Below are positions 26,811 to 34,805 of a DNA stretch of 64,000 nt, piece by piece. A model generated the notes under the pieces. It made no database searches and had not been told where the DNA came from. It saw only the letters and a list, made by a program, of their open reading frames with translations. Position 1 is the first letter of the stretch; each line of letters begins with the position of its first letter. Made by a program: the position numbers and the translations under genes. Source of the DNA: an uncultured Caulobacter sp. (GTDB lineage: Bacteria > Pseudomonadota > Alphaproteobacteria > Caulobacterales > Caulobacteraceae); assembly GCA_937925635.1 (NCBI GenBank), contig CALALX010000115.1, forward strand, positions 1 through 64,000. The letters are read 5' to 3'.

Positions 26811-27263
26811 TCAGCCTGGGAACACCCGCGTCGACTTCACCACGCCGTAGGCGAAGCTGGTGTCGATCGAGGCGATGCCGGCGATGGCGTGCAGGCGGCG
26901 GCGGACGAAGTCCTCGTAGGCCTCCAGGCTGCCGATGATCACCCGCAGCAGATAGTCGTCGCCCCCGGCCAGCAGCCAGCAGTCGAGCACCTCGTCGATC
27001 CGCGCCACCTTCGCCTCGAAGGTCTTCACCGCCTCGTCGGAATGGCGCTCCAGCCGGATGCGGATGAAGGCGGTGACGGACAGGCCCATGGCCTTCTGGT
27101 CGACCAGCGCGGTGTAGCCGGTGATCACGCCGGCCTCCTCCAGATTGCGCAGCCGGCGCAGGCAGGGCGAGGGCGACAGGTTCACCCGCTCGGCCAACTC
27201 CTGGTTGGTCAGGCGGCCGTCCTTCTGCAGTTCGCGGACGATCTGGCGATCCTTGGCGTCCAT
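26811..27263 (-). CDS. Lrp/AsnC-family transcriptional regulator
   Basis: A 150-aa regulator: N-terminal winged helix (DRQIVRELQKDGRLTNQELAERVNLSPSPCLRRLRNLEEAGVI, pattern only) and a C-terminal RAM ligand domain (about 65-145). The Ser-Pro-Cys recognition-helix start is typical of Lrp. The ATG at 27263 has GGAG at correct spacing. It is divergent from a methionine gamma-lyase gene with 110 bp between, the same arrangement as MdeR-MdeA in Pseudomonas putida, so it likely activates or represses that gene in response to methionine or another amino acid. Confidence 0.9.
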   Translation of the reverse strand: MDAKDRQIVRELQKDGRLTNQELAERVNLSPSPCLRRLRNLEEAGVITGYTALVDQKAMGLSVTAFIRIRLERHSDEAVKTFEAKVARIDEVLDCWLLAGGDDYLLRVIIGSLEAYEDFVRRRLHAIAGIASIDTSFAYGVVKSTRVFPG

Positions 27264-27273
27264 GGCCGCTCCG

Positions 27274-27290
27274 TTGGCATGATCTGCCAA
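27274..27290. promoter_or_regulatory. Candidate Lrp operator
   Basis: The inverted repeat TTGGCA-N5-TGCCAA lies in the divergent gap between the Lrp gene and methionine gamma-lyase. A second GGCATAA-like half site occurs near 27306. Lrp proteins bind such imperfect repeats cooperatively. Confidence 0.45.
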
Positions 27291-27373
27291 CCAGTAACCT
27301 TAGAGTGGCATAAGTCGCAATCTTCTGCGCCCGGAACCGCGCCATGCTGTCGGGCAGTAGAGGAGTTGCTTCG

Positions 27374-28573
27374 ATGCACGACGCCGCCGGCTTCGCCACC
27401 CGCGCCATCCACGCCGGCTATGACCCGGCCGACGAGCAGGGGGCGCTGACCCCGCCGCTCCACCTGACCTCGACCTTCGCCTTCGACACCGCCGAACAGG
27501 GCGGGGCGCTGTTCGCCGGCGAGCAGGCCGGGCACATCTATTCGCGCATCTCCAACCCGACCACCGACCTGCTGGAGCGCCGCCTCGCCGTCCTGGAGGG
27601 CGCGGAAGCGGGCCTGGCCACGGCCTCGGGCATGGGGGCGATCACCGCGGTGATGTGGACCTTCCTGCGCGCCGGCGACGAGGTGATCACCGACACGACC
27701 CTGTACGGCTGCACCTTCGCCTTCCTGCGCGACGGCCTTTCGCGGTTCGGCGTCACCGTCACCCACGTCGACCTGACCGACCCGGCCCGGCTGGCCGAGG
27801 CGATCTCGCCGAAGACGCGGATCGTCTATTTCGAGACCCCGGCCAACCCGAACATGCGGCTGGTCGACATCGCCGCCGTCTCGGCCATCGCCCGGGCGGC
27901 GGGGGCCCGGACCGTGGTCGACAACACCTACGCCACCCCGATGCTGACCCGTCCCGTGACCCTCGGCGCCGACATCGTCGTCCATTCGGCGACCAAGTAC
28001 CTGGGCGGCCACGGCGACCTGATCGGCGGCCTGATCGCCGGCTCGGCCGACGACCTGGCCCAGGTCCGCGCCGTCGGGGTCAAGGACATGACCGGTGCGG
28101 TGATGGCGCCGTTCAACGCCTTCCTGATCCTGCGCGGCCTCAAGACCCTGCAGGTCCGCGTCGAGCGGCACTGCCGCACGGCCCTGGCGGTCGCGCGGGC
28201 GCTGGAGGCCCACCCCGCCGTCGCCGCCGTCCACTATCCCGGACTCGAGTCCTTCGCCTGGCACGACCTGGCCAAGCGTCAGATGCCCGGTTTCGGCGGC
28301 ATGATCGCCTTCGAGCTGCACGGCGGCCTGCGGGCGGGGATCGCGATGATGAACCGGCTGACCCTGATCCGCCGCGCCGTGTCGCTCGGCGACGCCGAGA
28401 GCCTGATCCAGCACCCGGCCAGCATGACCCACTCGACCTACAGCCCCGAGGAACGCCGCGCCCACGGCATCGCCGACGGGCTGGTGCGGCTGTCGGTGGG
28501 TCTGGAGGACGAGGCCGACATCCTCGCCGACCTGATGGCCGCCCTGCCGGACAGCGTCGCCGAAGCGGCCTGA
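27374..28573 (+). CDS. megL: Methionine gamma-lyase (PLP-dependent)
   Basis: It splits L-methionine into methanethiol, ammonia and 2-oxobutyrate. The 399-aa protein has the Cys/Met-metabolism PLP fold: YSRISNPTTDLLE, the phosphate-binding ASGMGAI, the PLP-lysine Lys208 in SATKYLGGHGD. The active-site LYGCTFAFL carries Tyr111 and Cys113; this Cys distinguishes methionine gamma-lyases from cystathionine lyases, which have another residue there. The ATG is preceded by GAGGAG. The divergent Lrp gene supports the call. Cystathionine gamma-lyase or O-acetylhomoserine sulfhydrylase remain alternatives. Confidence 0.87.
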   Translation: MHDAAGFATRAIHAGYDPADEQGALTPPLHLTSTFAFDTAEQGGALFAGEQAGHIYSRISNPTTDLLERRLAVLEGAEAGLATASGMGAITAVMWTFLRAGDEVITDTTLYGCTFAFLRDGLSRFGVTVTHVDLTDPARLAEAISPKTRIVYFETPANPNMRLVDIAAVSAIARAAGARTVVDNTYATPMLTRPVTLGADIVVHSATKYLGGHGDLIGGLIAGSADDLAQVRAVGVKDMTGAVMAPFNAFLILRGLKTLQVRVERHCRTALAVARALEAHPAVAAVHYPGLESFAWHDLAKRQMPGFGGMIAFELHGGLRAGIAMMNRLTLIRRAVSLGDAESLIQHPASMTHSTYSPEERRAHGIADGLVRLSVGLEDEADILADLMAALPDSVAEAA

Positions 28574-28623
28574 GGGGCCGGCGTCGGGTGACACGTGCGG
28601 CGGTCGCGCGTTAGCCTGAGGCC

Positions 28624-29610
28624 ATGATCGATCTCCGCCGCAGAGCCCTGCTCGCCGCCGCCGTCGGCGCGGGCGCCGCCGGTCTGGCCTCGCCGGGGCT
28701 GGCCCAGATCCTCACCGCCGCGCCGCCGCCGGATCGCGAGCTGATGGTCCCGGTCGACGGCGGACGCATCTATGTCCGCGTCAACGGCCGGCTCGACGGC
28801 GCTCGACCGCCGTTGATCCTGGCGCATGGCGGGCCCGGCGCGAACCATGCCTACCTGATGCAGGGCCTGCCGTTGGCCGACGAGCGGGCGGTGGTGCTCT
28901 ACGACCAGCTCGACTGCGGCAAATCGGAGACCCCGGGCGACCCGGCCAACTGGACCGTGCCGCGTTTCGTCTCAGAGGTGGATGCGATCCGCGCCGCGCT
29001 CGGCATCGAGCGCTGCCATGTCCTCGGAACCTCCTGGGGCGGCACGATCGCCGCGGAGTACGCCATCAGCCGGCCGAAGGGCCTGGTCAGCGTGATCCTG
29101 GAGAGCCCGCTGATTTCGACCCGGGTTTGGGTCGAGGACACGACCCGTCTGCGCCGGACGCTCCCCAGCCACGTCCAGCATAGGCTCGACCGCTGCGAGC
29201 GGGAGGCCGTGGTCTCCGGCGACGCCGCCTGCGACCGCGCGGTCGCGGCCTTCTACGCGGCCTTCACGCGCCTGGAGCTGCCGCCGGCCTGGACCCGCGC
29301 CTACCGGTCGACGATGACGACGCCGTTCAACGCCCGGCTCTACAACGCCCTTTGGGGCCCCAACGAATTCGTCTGCACCGGCCTGCTCAAGGACTACGAC
29401 GCCGAGCCCCGCCTGAATCGCATTCAGGCGCCGGCGCTCTATCTCGTAGGCTCGCGCGACACCGCCACGCCCCGAGCGGCCCGCCGCTTCGCCGCCAGGA
29501 CGCCGCGGGCCGAGGTCAGGGTCATCGAGGGGGCCTCGCACGGGATCTACAACGACCAGACCCTGGCCTGGCAGGACGCGCTCAGGGCCTGGATGCGGCG
29601 CTGGGATTGA
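28624..29610 (+). CDS. Exported proline iminopeptidase-like alpha/beta hydrolase
   Basis: A 328-aa S33-family hydrolase. The N-terminus LRRRALLAAAV followed by LASPGLAQ looks like a Tat signal. Family landmarks: LAHGGPGANHAYL (oxyanion region), YDQLDCGKSE, the nucleophile elbow GTSWGG, the Asp-containing LVGSRDTATP and the catalytic His in GASHGIY. It would remove N-terminal proline or cleave related amide/ester bonds in the periplasm. The end overlaps a small minus-strand gene by 29 bp. Confidence 0.86.
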   Translation: MIDLRRRALLAAAVGAGAAGLASPGLAQILTAAPPPDRELMVPVDGGRIYVRVNGRLDGARPPLILAHGGPGANHAYLMQGLPLADERAVVLYDQLDCGKSETPGDPANWTVPRFVSEVDAIRAALGIERCHVLGTSWGGTIAAEYAISRPKGLVSVILESPLISTRVWVEDTTRLRRTLPSHVQHRLDRCEREAVVSGDAACDRAVAAFYAAFTRLELPPAWTRAYRSTMTTPFNARLYNALWGPNEFVCTGLLKDYDAEPRLNRIQAPALYLVGSRDTATPRAARRFAARTPRAEVRVIEGASHGIYNDQTLAWQDALRAWMRRWD

Positions 29611-29803
29611 GCGCCGGGCGCGGGATCGGAACGTCCGAACGGAGCGACGGCGCCGCCTGCGCGGCGAGGCCGATCCCGTCCTCCTGCGCGCGCGCGATCG
29701 CCGCGGACTCCAGGGTCCAGCAGACCGCGGCCGCCGTCGTCAGGGCGACGGCGACGAAGAGGGACAGGGGCTGTTTCAGCAGTCTCCGCACGGCGCGCAC
29801 CAT
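29582..29803 (-). CDS. Small membrane-anchored hypothetical, 73 aa
   Basis: A single hydrophobic helix (SLFVAVALTTAAAVCW) after a basic start suggests an N-terminal anchor; the rest is a Pro/Ser-rich tail. The ribosome site is weak and its 3' end overlaps the hydrolase gene. It may be an artefact. Confidence 0.3.
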   Translation of the reverse strand: MVRAVRRLLKQPLSLFVAVALTTAAAVCWTLESAAIARAQEDGIGLAAQAAPSLRSDVPIPRPALNPSAASRP

Positions 29804-29980
29804 GCCTGGCTTCCGTCGCGGGGCAAGGTCGCGAACCCACATCGAGCCGCGACGCAACCGCACAGTCGGCCAGGCGACCACCAGGCCCGGGCCCGCCTCC
29901 GACCGATGCGCGGGCTCGGCGGCGGGCGGGGCGTTCGACGCCTGGCCGAGCGCGCGGCCCGGACGCCAGCGCCGTGCGGG

Positions 29981-30673
29981 CTATAGCCAACGGGGCATGG
30001 CGAGGTCGTGGTGATCCTCGCGGACGACGCGGGTGTCCTGAAGCCTCTGCAGGAGGGCGACCAGGTCGAGGTCCGGATCCGCGGCGGCGGGCGAGGCGAC
30101 CGGCGCCATCTTGCGCGACGGGGGCGGCGGGGCGGCGGGAAGCTCGCCGCCGCGCAGGCGGCGGTTGCTGGCGGCCAGAGCGCCGACGCCGTCGGCCAAG
30201 GCGGCGAGCACCAGGCGGCGTTCGGTGCTCTGAGTCTCCATGGCGGCGTCGAGCGCGGCCTGCAGGCGGGCCGCCTGGCGGCGGAGTTCGGCCAGCCGCG
30301 CGGCGGCGTCGGCGATGCGGCCGGCGGTGTCGAGGCGGCCGCGGAACGGCGGCGGTGCGTCCGACGGGCCCTCGAGGCTGGCCTCCAGGTAGGCGGTCGC
30401 GGCCTCGATCGGGCGCGACAGCCAGCGGCGCGAGATCAGCCCCGCCAGCAGCATCAGGGCAAGGGCGCCGGTAAAGGCCGTGAGGCTGGCCTCCATGCCG
30501 TAGCACAGCACCTGCAGATAGCTGGAGGCGGGTTCGGCGCGGGCCGCGGCCGAAACCTGACTGTATTCCCAGACCGCGACGCCCCAGGCGAGGGCCGCCG
30601 GAGCCACGATCGAGGCGAACGCAACGTGAAGCTTGTTGTCGAGAGCGGCGCTCTCCCGAAACCAACGCAACAT
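29981..30673 (-). CDS. Membrane protein with HAMP-like linker, no output domain
   Basis: A 230-aa protein with two membrane segments (about 20-37 and 65-83) around a short periplasmic loop, followed by RRWLSRPIEAATAYLEA, which looks like a HAMP linker, and then coiled-coil helices rich in Ala, Arg and Leu. It ends without kinase, MCP or cyclase domain. The plan resembles an MCP or sensor stripped of its output. GGGAGGG supports the ATG. It lies directly downstream of a FixJ-type regulator on the same strand, so the two may work together. Confidence 0.6.
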   Translation of the reverse strand: MLRWFRESAALDNKLHVAFASIVAPAALAWGVAVWEYSQVSAAARAEPASSYLQVLCYGMEASLTAFTGALALMLLAGLISRRWLSRPIEAATAYLEASLEGPSDAPPPFRGRLDTAGRIADAAARLAELRRQAARLQAALDAAMETQSTERRLVLAALADGVGALAASNRRLRGGELPAAPPPPSRKMAPVASPAAADPDLDLVALLQRLQDTRVVREDHHDLAMPRWL

Positions 30674-30759
30674 CCTGAACCCTCCCAGGGTTTCTGAAGT
30701 CTTGCGTGGAAGCTACCCAATCCAGGTTCCGGGCCCATTGCGGGATTCTACCTACGACG

Positions 30760-31374
30760 TCACGAGGCTGGATCAAGGCCCGCGGCCAGGGCCAGACGGA
30801 CCGCCGCCGACAGCGAGCGAACACCGAGTCGATCCATCATATGGGCGCGGTGCAATTCGACCGTGCGCGGACTGAGGCCGAGGCGATAAGCGATCACCTT
30901 GTTCTGGCGGCCGGCCAGCAGCTCCTTCAGCACCTGCCGCTCGCGAGGGCTGAGCCTTGCGACCAGGCTGATGGCGTCGGCGTGGCGCCCCGGGTCCGGC
31001 GCTTCAAGACGACGAAAGCCGGCCTCAAGCGCATCGAAGAGTTCGCTGTCCACGAGCGGCTTTTCGATGAAGTCTACGGCGCCGGCCTTCATGGCCCGGA
31101 CGGCCAGCCCTACCTCGGCCTGGCCGGTCAGGATGATCAGCGGCAGGGGCGATCCGATCTCGATCAGGCGAGCCTGGACCTCAAGGCCGCTGAGACCCGG
31201 CATATGCAGATCGAGCAGCACGCAGCCGGGCGGAACGTCCGGCAAGGCCGCGAGGAAGCTGACGCCATCCTCCCACGTCTCGACGCGCCAGCCTCGGCCG
31301 GCGGCCAGGAGAAAGGCTATGGAGTCGCGAACTGCGACATCGTCGTCCACCACGTGGACGGTGCGATCCGACAT
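30760..31374 (-). CDS. FixJ/LuxR-family response regulator
   Basis: A 204-aa two-domain regulator. The receiver (1-120) has the acidic pair DDD near residues 10-12, phospho-acceptor Asp55 in VLLDLHMPG, the switch Thr in LTGQ and Lys in FIEKPL. A LuxR-type helix-turn-helix occupies about 137-200 (SPRERQVLKELLAGRQNKVIA, SPRTVELHRAHMM). No histidine kinase lies beside it; the membrane protein downstream lacks a kinase domain. The promoter region holds an inverted repeat at 31506-31520. Confidence 0.92.
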   Translation of the reverse strand: MSDRTVHVVDDDVAVRDSIAFLLAAGRGWRVETWEDGVSFLAALPDVPPGCVLLDLHMPGLSGLEVQARLIEIGSPLPLIILTGQAEVGLAVRAMKAGAVDFIEKPLVDSELFDALEAGFRRLEAPDPGRHADAISLVARLSPRERQVLKELLAGRQNKVIAYRLGLSPRTVELHRAHMMDRLGVRSLSAAVRLALAAGLDPAS

Positions 31375-31505
31375 TCCCCGGCTCCGCACTCGTCGCGCGG
31401 GCCGCAAAGCAGGGCTTCGGACCGCACGCAACCTTTCCTTGCGCACACTTGGCGCCCCACCATAAAGGATGCGTTCGATGGGAGTACGGGCTCTGTCTAG
31501 ATTAA

Positions 31506-31520
31506 TACCCAGTATGGGTA
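31506..31520. promoter_or_regulatory. Inverted repeat upstream of FixJ-type regulator
   Basis: TACCCA-GTA-TGGGTA is a perfect 6-bp inverted repeat inside an AT-rich stretch (31496-31550) about 130 bp before the regulator start. It may be an operator, possibly autoregulatory. The rest of the 179-bp gap shows nothing further. Confidence 0.45.
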
Positions 31521-31553
31521 CAATTAGGACGGGAATATGCCCAATAATTCGCC

Positions 31554-32420
31554 CTAAAGGGACGTTTCGTGCGAGCCGCGGTCGACGAGGATGACCAAGC
31601 CAGGGCCAGAGTCGGCGGCGGGCAGGTCGCCGGCGATGGTCTGGGCGAGGACGACGCCCTGACCGGCGAACAGTCGCCGCGCGACGGCCCGTCCGGCGTC
31701 GGCCAGCAGCACGAGGTCGGACAGAGTTCGGGGATCGCCCATGACGACCGCCACCGCGCCCCGCGGGTCGTCGCGCCCGGGCGCGCAGCGGACGTGGCCG
31801 ATCCGCGGGATGAGGCAGGCCGGCGGCGACGCGGTGCGCAGCATGCGGGAGAAGCGTCGGTCCGGTCCGAGCCAGGCTCCGGCCTGTGGAAAGTCGCGGC
31901 GCAGCGACCACATCAGCGTCGCCATGTCGGCGGCGGTGGTGGTCTGATCGTCCTCGGCCGCCCCTGATACGTTGCTGAACCGAGTCCGGGTCATGCCGAG
32001 CGCCCGGGCGCGGCCGGTCATCTCGGCGGTGAAACGGCCTTCATTTCCGGCGAGGCGACGGGCCAACGACGCCGCCGCTTCACCGGAATCCGGACCGCCG
32101 AGCGCCTTTACGGCCTCCGCCACGGATCGGGGGCCGTTCGGTCCGGAAAGGAGCTCGTCCAGGCGAAGGCGTCCGGCGTCGACCGCTTCCGCGACCAGGT
32201 AAAGCACCATGAGTTGCGTGGCCGCGCCCGGCGGCTGGGGTCGATCCGCGCCGCTCTGGTAAATGACGCCGCCGTCGCGGACGTCGACGATGACCGCGCC
32301 GAGCCCGCTTGCGGTCGAGTCGATCGTCGGCCCGGCGACGGCCGTGGCGGCCAGGGCGGAGGCGGCGGTGAGGACGGTGAACAGGCGAAGCGGGCGGCGG
32401 TGGGAAGGGTGACGATGCAT
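31554..32420 (-). CDS. Degenerate D-Ala-D-Ala carboxypeptidase-like protein (S11 pseudoenzyme)
   Basis: A 288-aa exported protein (signal peptide about 1-30, ending AVAG). The fold of DacA/DacF proteins is readable: GAVIVDVRDGGVIYQSGAD, then PPGAATQLMVLYLVAEAVDAGRL where active enzymes have SxxK, and ARALGMTRTRFSNVSGAAEDDQTTTAADMATLM. The SxxK box reads AATQ (66-69), lacking both nucleophile Ser and general-base Lys. The SxN motif is also not recognisable. It should not cleave peptides and may bind wall fragments or act as a regulator. It follows the CtrA-like regulator by 22 bp with GAGGAGA before its ATG, so both are one operon. Confidence 0.72.
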   Translation of the reverse strand: MHRHPSHRRPLRLFTVLTAASALAATAVAGPTIDSTASGLGAVIVDVRDGGVIYQSGADRPQPPGAATQLMVLYLVAEAVDAGRLRLDELLSGPNGPRSVAEAVKALGGPDSGEAAASLARRLAGNEGRFTAEMTGRARALGMTRTRFSNVSGAAEDDQTTTAADMATLMWSLRRDFPQAGAWLGPDRRFSRMLRTASPPACLIPRIGHVRCAPGRDDPRGAVAVVMGDPRTLSDLVLLADAGRAVARRLFAGQGVVLAQTIAGDLPAADSGPGLVILVDRGSHETSL

Positions 32421-32442
32421 CTTGGCGTCTCCTCGATCTCGG

Positions 32443-33117
32443 TCAGGCGGCCAGGGCGTCGGGGTCGCGCAGCACGAAGCCACGCCCCTTTTCGGTATGC
32501 AGATAGTCGCCGCGGCCACAGGCCTCGCTGAGCTTCTGGCGCAGGCGGCAGACGTAGACGTCGATGACCTTGGCGTGCCGGTCGGCGAAGGCTCCGTAGA
32601 GGTGGTCGAGCAGGGTTTCGCGACGGAGGATGTGGCCCCGGCGAAGGCTCAACGCCTCCAGAAGGGCGTACTCGCGTCCGGTGACCGAGAGCGGTCGTCC
32701 AAGGACGGTGACCGTGCGACGGGCGAGGTCAAGGTGGAGCGGGCCGACATCGACGACGGGCTCGGCCAGCCCATGGACGCGGCGGACCAGGGCGGCGCAC
32801 CGCGCGGTAAGCTCTCCCGGCGGGCAGGCGACAGGCACGGCGTCGTCGGCCCCGGCCTCGAGCAGGGCCGCGAGCGAGTCCGAACTTTCCGCTAGCGCCA
32901 GGATCGGGGCGGTCACGCCCCGCCGCCGCAGACCGCTGACTGCTGCGGTGATCGCCGGGGCGGCGCGCCCCGTCAGCACCAGAAGGTCCGCCCAGGGCTC
33001 GGCCGCCAGCATCGCCGCTTCGTCGAGATCCTCGGCGAGATCGATGCCGAACCGCGTCGTGTCGACGCCGGCGGGCTGGGTCGCCGCCCCGTTCAGGTCA
33101 AGGAAAACCAGGCGCAT
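32443..33117 (-). CDS. CtrA-like response regulator with degenerate receiver
   Basis: A 224-aa OmpR/CtrA-class regulator. The C-terminal winged helix (about 123-218) closely follows CtrA spelling: LTGREY-like SVTGREYALLEALSLRRG, LLDHLYGAF, KVIDVYVCRLRQKL and GRGFVLRDP. The receiver lacks key residues: the phospho-acceptor Asp is Thr49 (LLVLTG), the N-terminal acidic pair is replaced (FLDLNG) and the conserved Lys is Cys98. It is therefore probably phosphorylation-independent. The ATG at 33117 has GGGGAGG. It leads an operon with the carboxypeptidase-like pseudoenzyme and is divergent from the ada-alkA gene. Confidence 0.85.
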   Translation of the reverse strand: MRLVFLDLNGAATQPAGVDTTRFGIDLAEDLDEAAMLAAEPWADLLVLTGRAAPAITAAVSGLRRRGVTAPILALAESSDSLAALLEAGADDAVPVACPPGELTARCAALVRRVHGLAEPVVDVGPLHLDLARRTVTVLGRPLSVTGREYALLEALSLRRGHILRRETLLDHLYGAFADRHAKVIDVYVCRLRQKLSEACGRGDYLHTEKGRGFVLRDPDALAA

Positions 33118-33139
33118 CTTCGCCTCCCCATTGTTGTTT

Positions 33140-33160
33140 CTGACCGTCATCGTCGGTCAG
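33140..33160. promoter_or_regulatory. Inverted repeat in divergent promoter region
   Basis: CTGACCG-N7-CGGTCAG, a perfect 7-bp inverted repeat just upstream of the CtrA-like gene and in the gap shared with ada-alkA. A possible operator; which gene it controls is unclear. No CtrA-type TTAA-N7-TTAA box was seen in the gap. Confidence 0.4.
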
Positions 33161-33278
33161 TCGGGGGGTGCTGGCATGATGGTAATTCTACCTATGGGGA
33201 GACGCCGGGAGGCGGCCGCCGGTCATCCATGTCCGAAAACCGCGAGACTCGCGGCGCGCCAGCGCCGATGATCGCGGC

Positions 33279-34805
33279 ATGAACCTGCCGCCCATCGATC
33301 TCGACCAGGACGCCTGCTATCGCGCCGTCCAGACGCGTGATCCGCGCTGGGACGGCCGCATCTTCGGCTGCGTGAGCTCGACCGGCATCTACTGCCGCCC
33401 GGTCTGCCCGGCGAGGACGCCCAAGCGCGAGAACATGGTCTTCTACCCCTCCGCGGCGGCCTGCGAGGCGGCGGGCTATCGCGCCTGCCTGCGCTGCCGG
33501 CCGGAGACGGCGCCGGACATGGGCGCCTGGCGCGGCAGTTCGAACACCGTATCCCGCGCCCTGGCGCTGATCGAGCAGGGCGCCCTCGACTCCTCCAGCG
33601 AGACCGGGGGCGACGTCGACGGCCTGGCGGCGCGGCTGGGCGTCGGCGAGCGACAGCTGCGGCGCCTGTTTCGCCAGCACCTGGGCGCCTCGCCGATCGG
33701 GGTGGCCCAGACGCGGCGCGTGCTGCTGGCCAAGCAGCTGATCCACGAGACCGACCTGCCGATGGCCCAGGTGGCGCTGGCGGCGGGCTTCGGCTCGGTG
33801 CGGCGCTTCAACGAGACCTTCCAGCGACTCTATGACCGGCCGCCGCTGGCCCTGCGCCGGCGGACCGCCGCGCGATCGGGCGCGGCGGGCGGGGTGACGG
33901 TGATGCTGCGCTATCGACCGCCCTATGACTGGGACGGCATGATCGGCTTCCTCGCCGCGCGAGCCATTCCGGGCGTCGAGGCGGTCAGCGGCGACCGCTA
34001 TGCGCGGACCATCGCCCTCGACGGCGCCATGGGTACGGTGTCGGTCAGCCGGGCCGACGACAACCGGCTGGCGGTGACGGTGCGGTTTCCGAAGATGACG
34101 GCGCTGCCGTCGATCCTGGCGCGGGTGCGGCGGGTGTTCGACCTGACCGCCGATCCGGAGACCATCGAGGCGCACCTGAGCCGCGACCCGACCCTGGCGG
34201 CGATGATCGCGCGACGGCCGGGCCTGCGCGCGCCAGGGGCCTGGGACGGGCTGGAGCTCGGCGTCCGAGCCATCCTCGGCCAGCAGATCACCGTGCCGGC
34301 GGCCGTGAAGCTTGCCGGGCGGCTGACGGCCGAATACGGCGCGCCGCTGCCGGCGGACTGGGCCGAGCCGGGCCTGACCCACGCCTTCCCGTCGGCCGAG
34401 CGGCTGGCGGCGGCGGACATCGCCTCGCACGGCCTGATGCCCGGCGCCCGGGCCCGCGCGATCAGCGGCCTGGCGGCGGCGGTGGCGGCCGATCCGAACC
34501 TGTTCGGCCCCCGCGCCAGCCTGGACGAGGCGGTGGCCGCCCTGCGCGCCCTGCCGGGCATCGGCGAATGGACGGCGCAGTACATCGCCATGCGCCAGCT
34601 GCGCGAGCCCGACGCCTTCCCGGCGGCGGACGTGGGGCTGATGCGGGCCCTGGCCGACACGGCGGGGGTGCGGCCGACGCCGGCCGAGCTGCTGGCCCGG
34701 GCCGAGGCGTGGCGGCCGTGGCGGGCCTACGCGGCGCTGCACCTGTGGGCCTCCGACCCGGCGGCGCCGGCGAAGGACAAGGCCGATGCCCGGCAAGCGG
34801 CCTGA
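33279..34805 (+). CDS. Ada-type methyl sensor fused to AlkA DNA glycosylase
   Basis: A 508-aa fusion for alkylation damage. Residues about 8-80 form the Ada zinc domain with Cys39, Cys43 (TGIYCRPVCPAR), Cys70 and Cys73 (RACLRC); Cys39 corresponds to the methyl-phosphotriester acceptor of E. coli Ada. An AraC helix-turn-helix follows (about 108-190). From about 205 an AlkA glycosylase begins, with the helix-hairpin-helix ALPGIGEWTAQYIAMR and catalytic Asp in FPAADVGL. One protein thus senses damage, activates transcription and removes 3-methyladenine. It overlaps the downstream ogt gene by 20 bp. Confidence 0.93.
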   Translation: MNLPPIDLDQDACYRAVQTRDPRWDGRIFGCVSSTGIYCRPVCPARTPKRENMVFYPSAAACEAAGYRACLRCRPETAPDMGAWRGSSNTVSRALALIEQGALDSSSETGGDVDGLAARLGVGERQLRRLFRQHLGASPIGVAQTRRVLLAKQLIHETDLPMAQVALAAGFGSVRRFNETFQRLYDRPPLALRRRTAARSGAAGGVTVMLRYRPPYDWDGMIGFLAARAIPGVEAVSGDRYARTIALDGAMGTVSVSRADDNRLAVTVRFPKMTALPSILARVRRVFDLTADPETIEAHLSRDPTLAAMIARRPGLRAPGAWDGLELGVRAILGQQITVPAAVKLAGRLTAEYGAPLPADWAEPGLTHAFPSAERLAAADIASHGLMPGARARAISGLAAAVAADPNLFGPRASLDEAVAALRALPGIGEWTAQYIAMRQLREPDAFPAADVGLMRALADTAGVRPTPAELLARAEAWRPWRAYAALHLWASDPAAPAKDKADARQAA

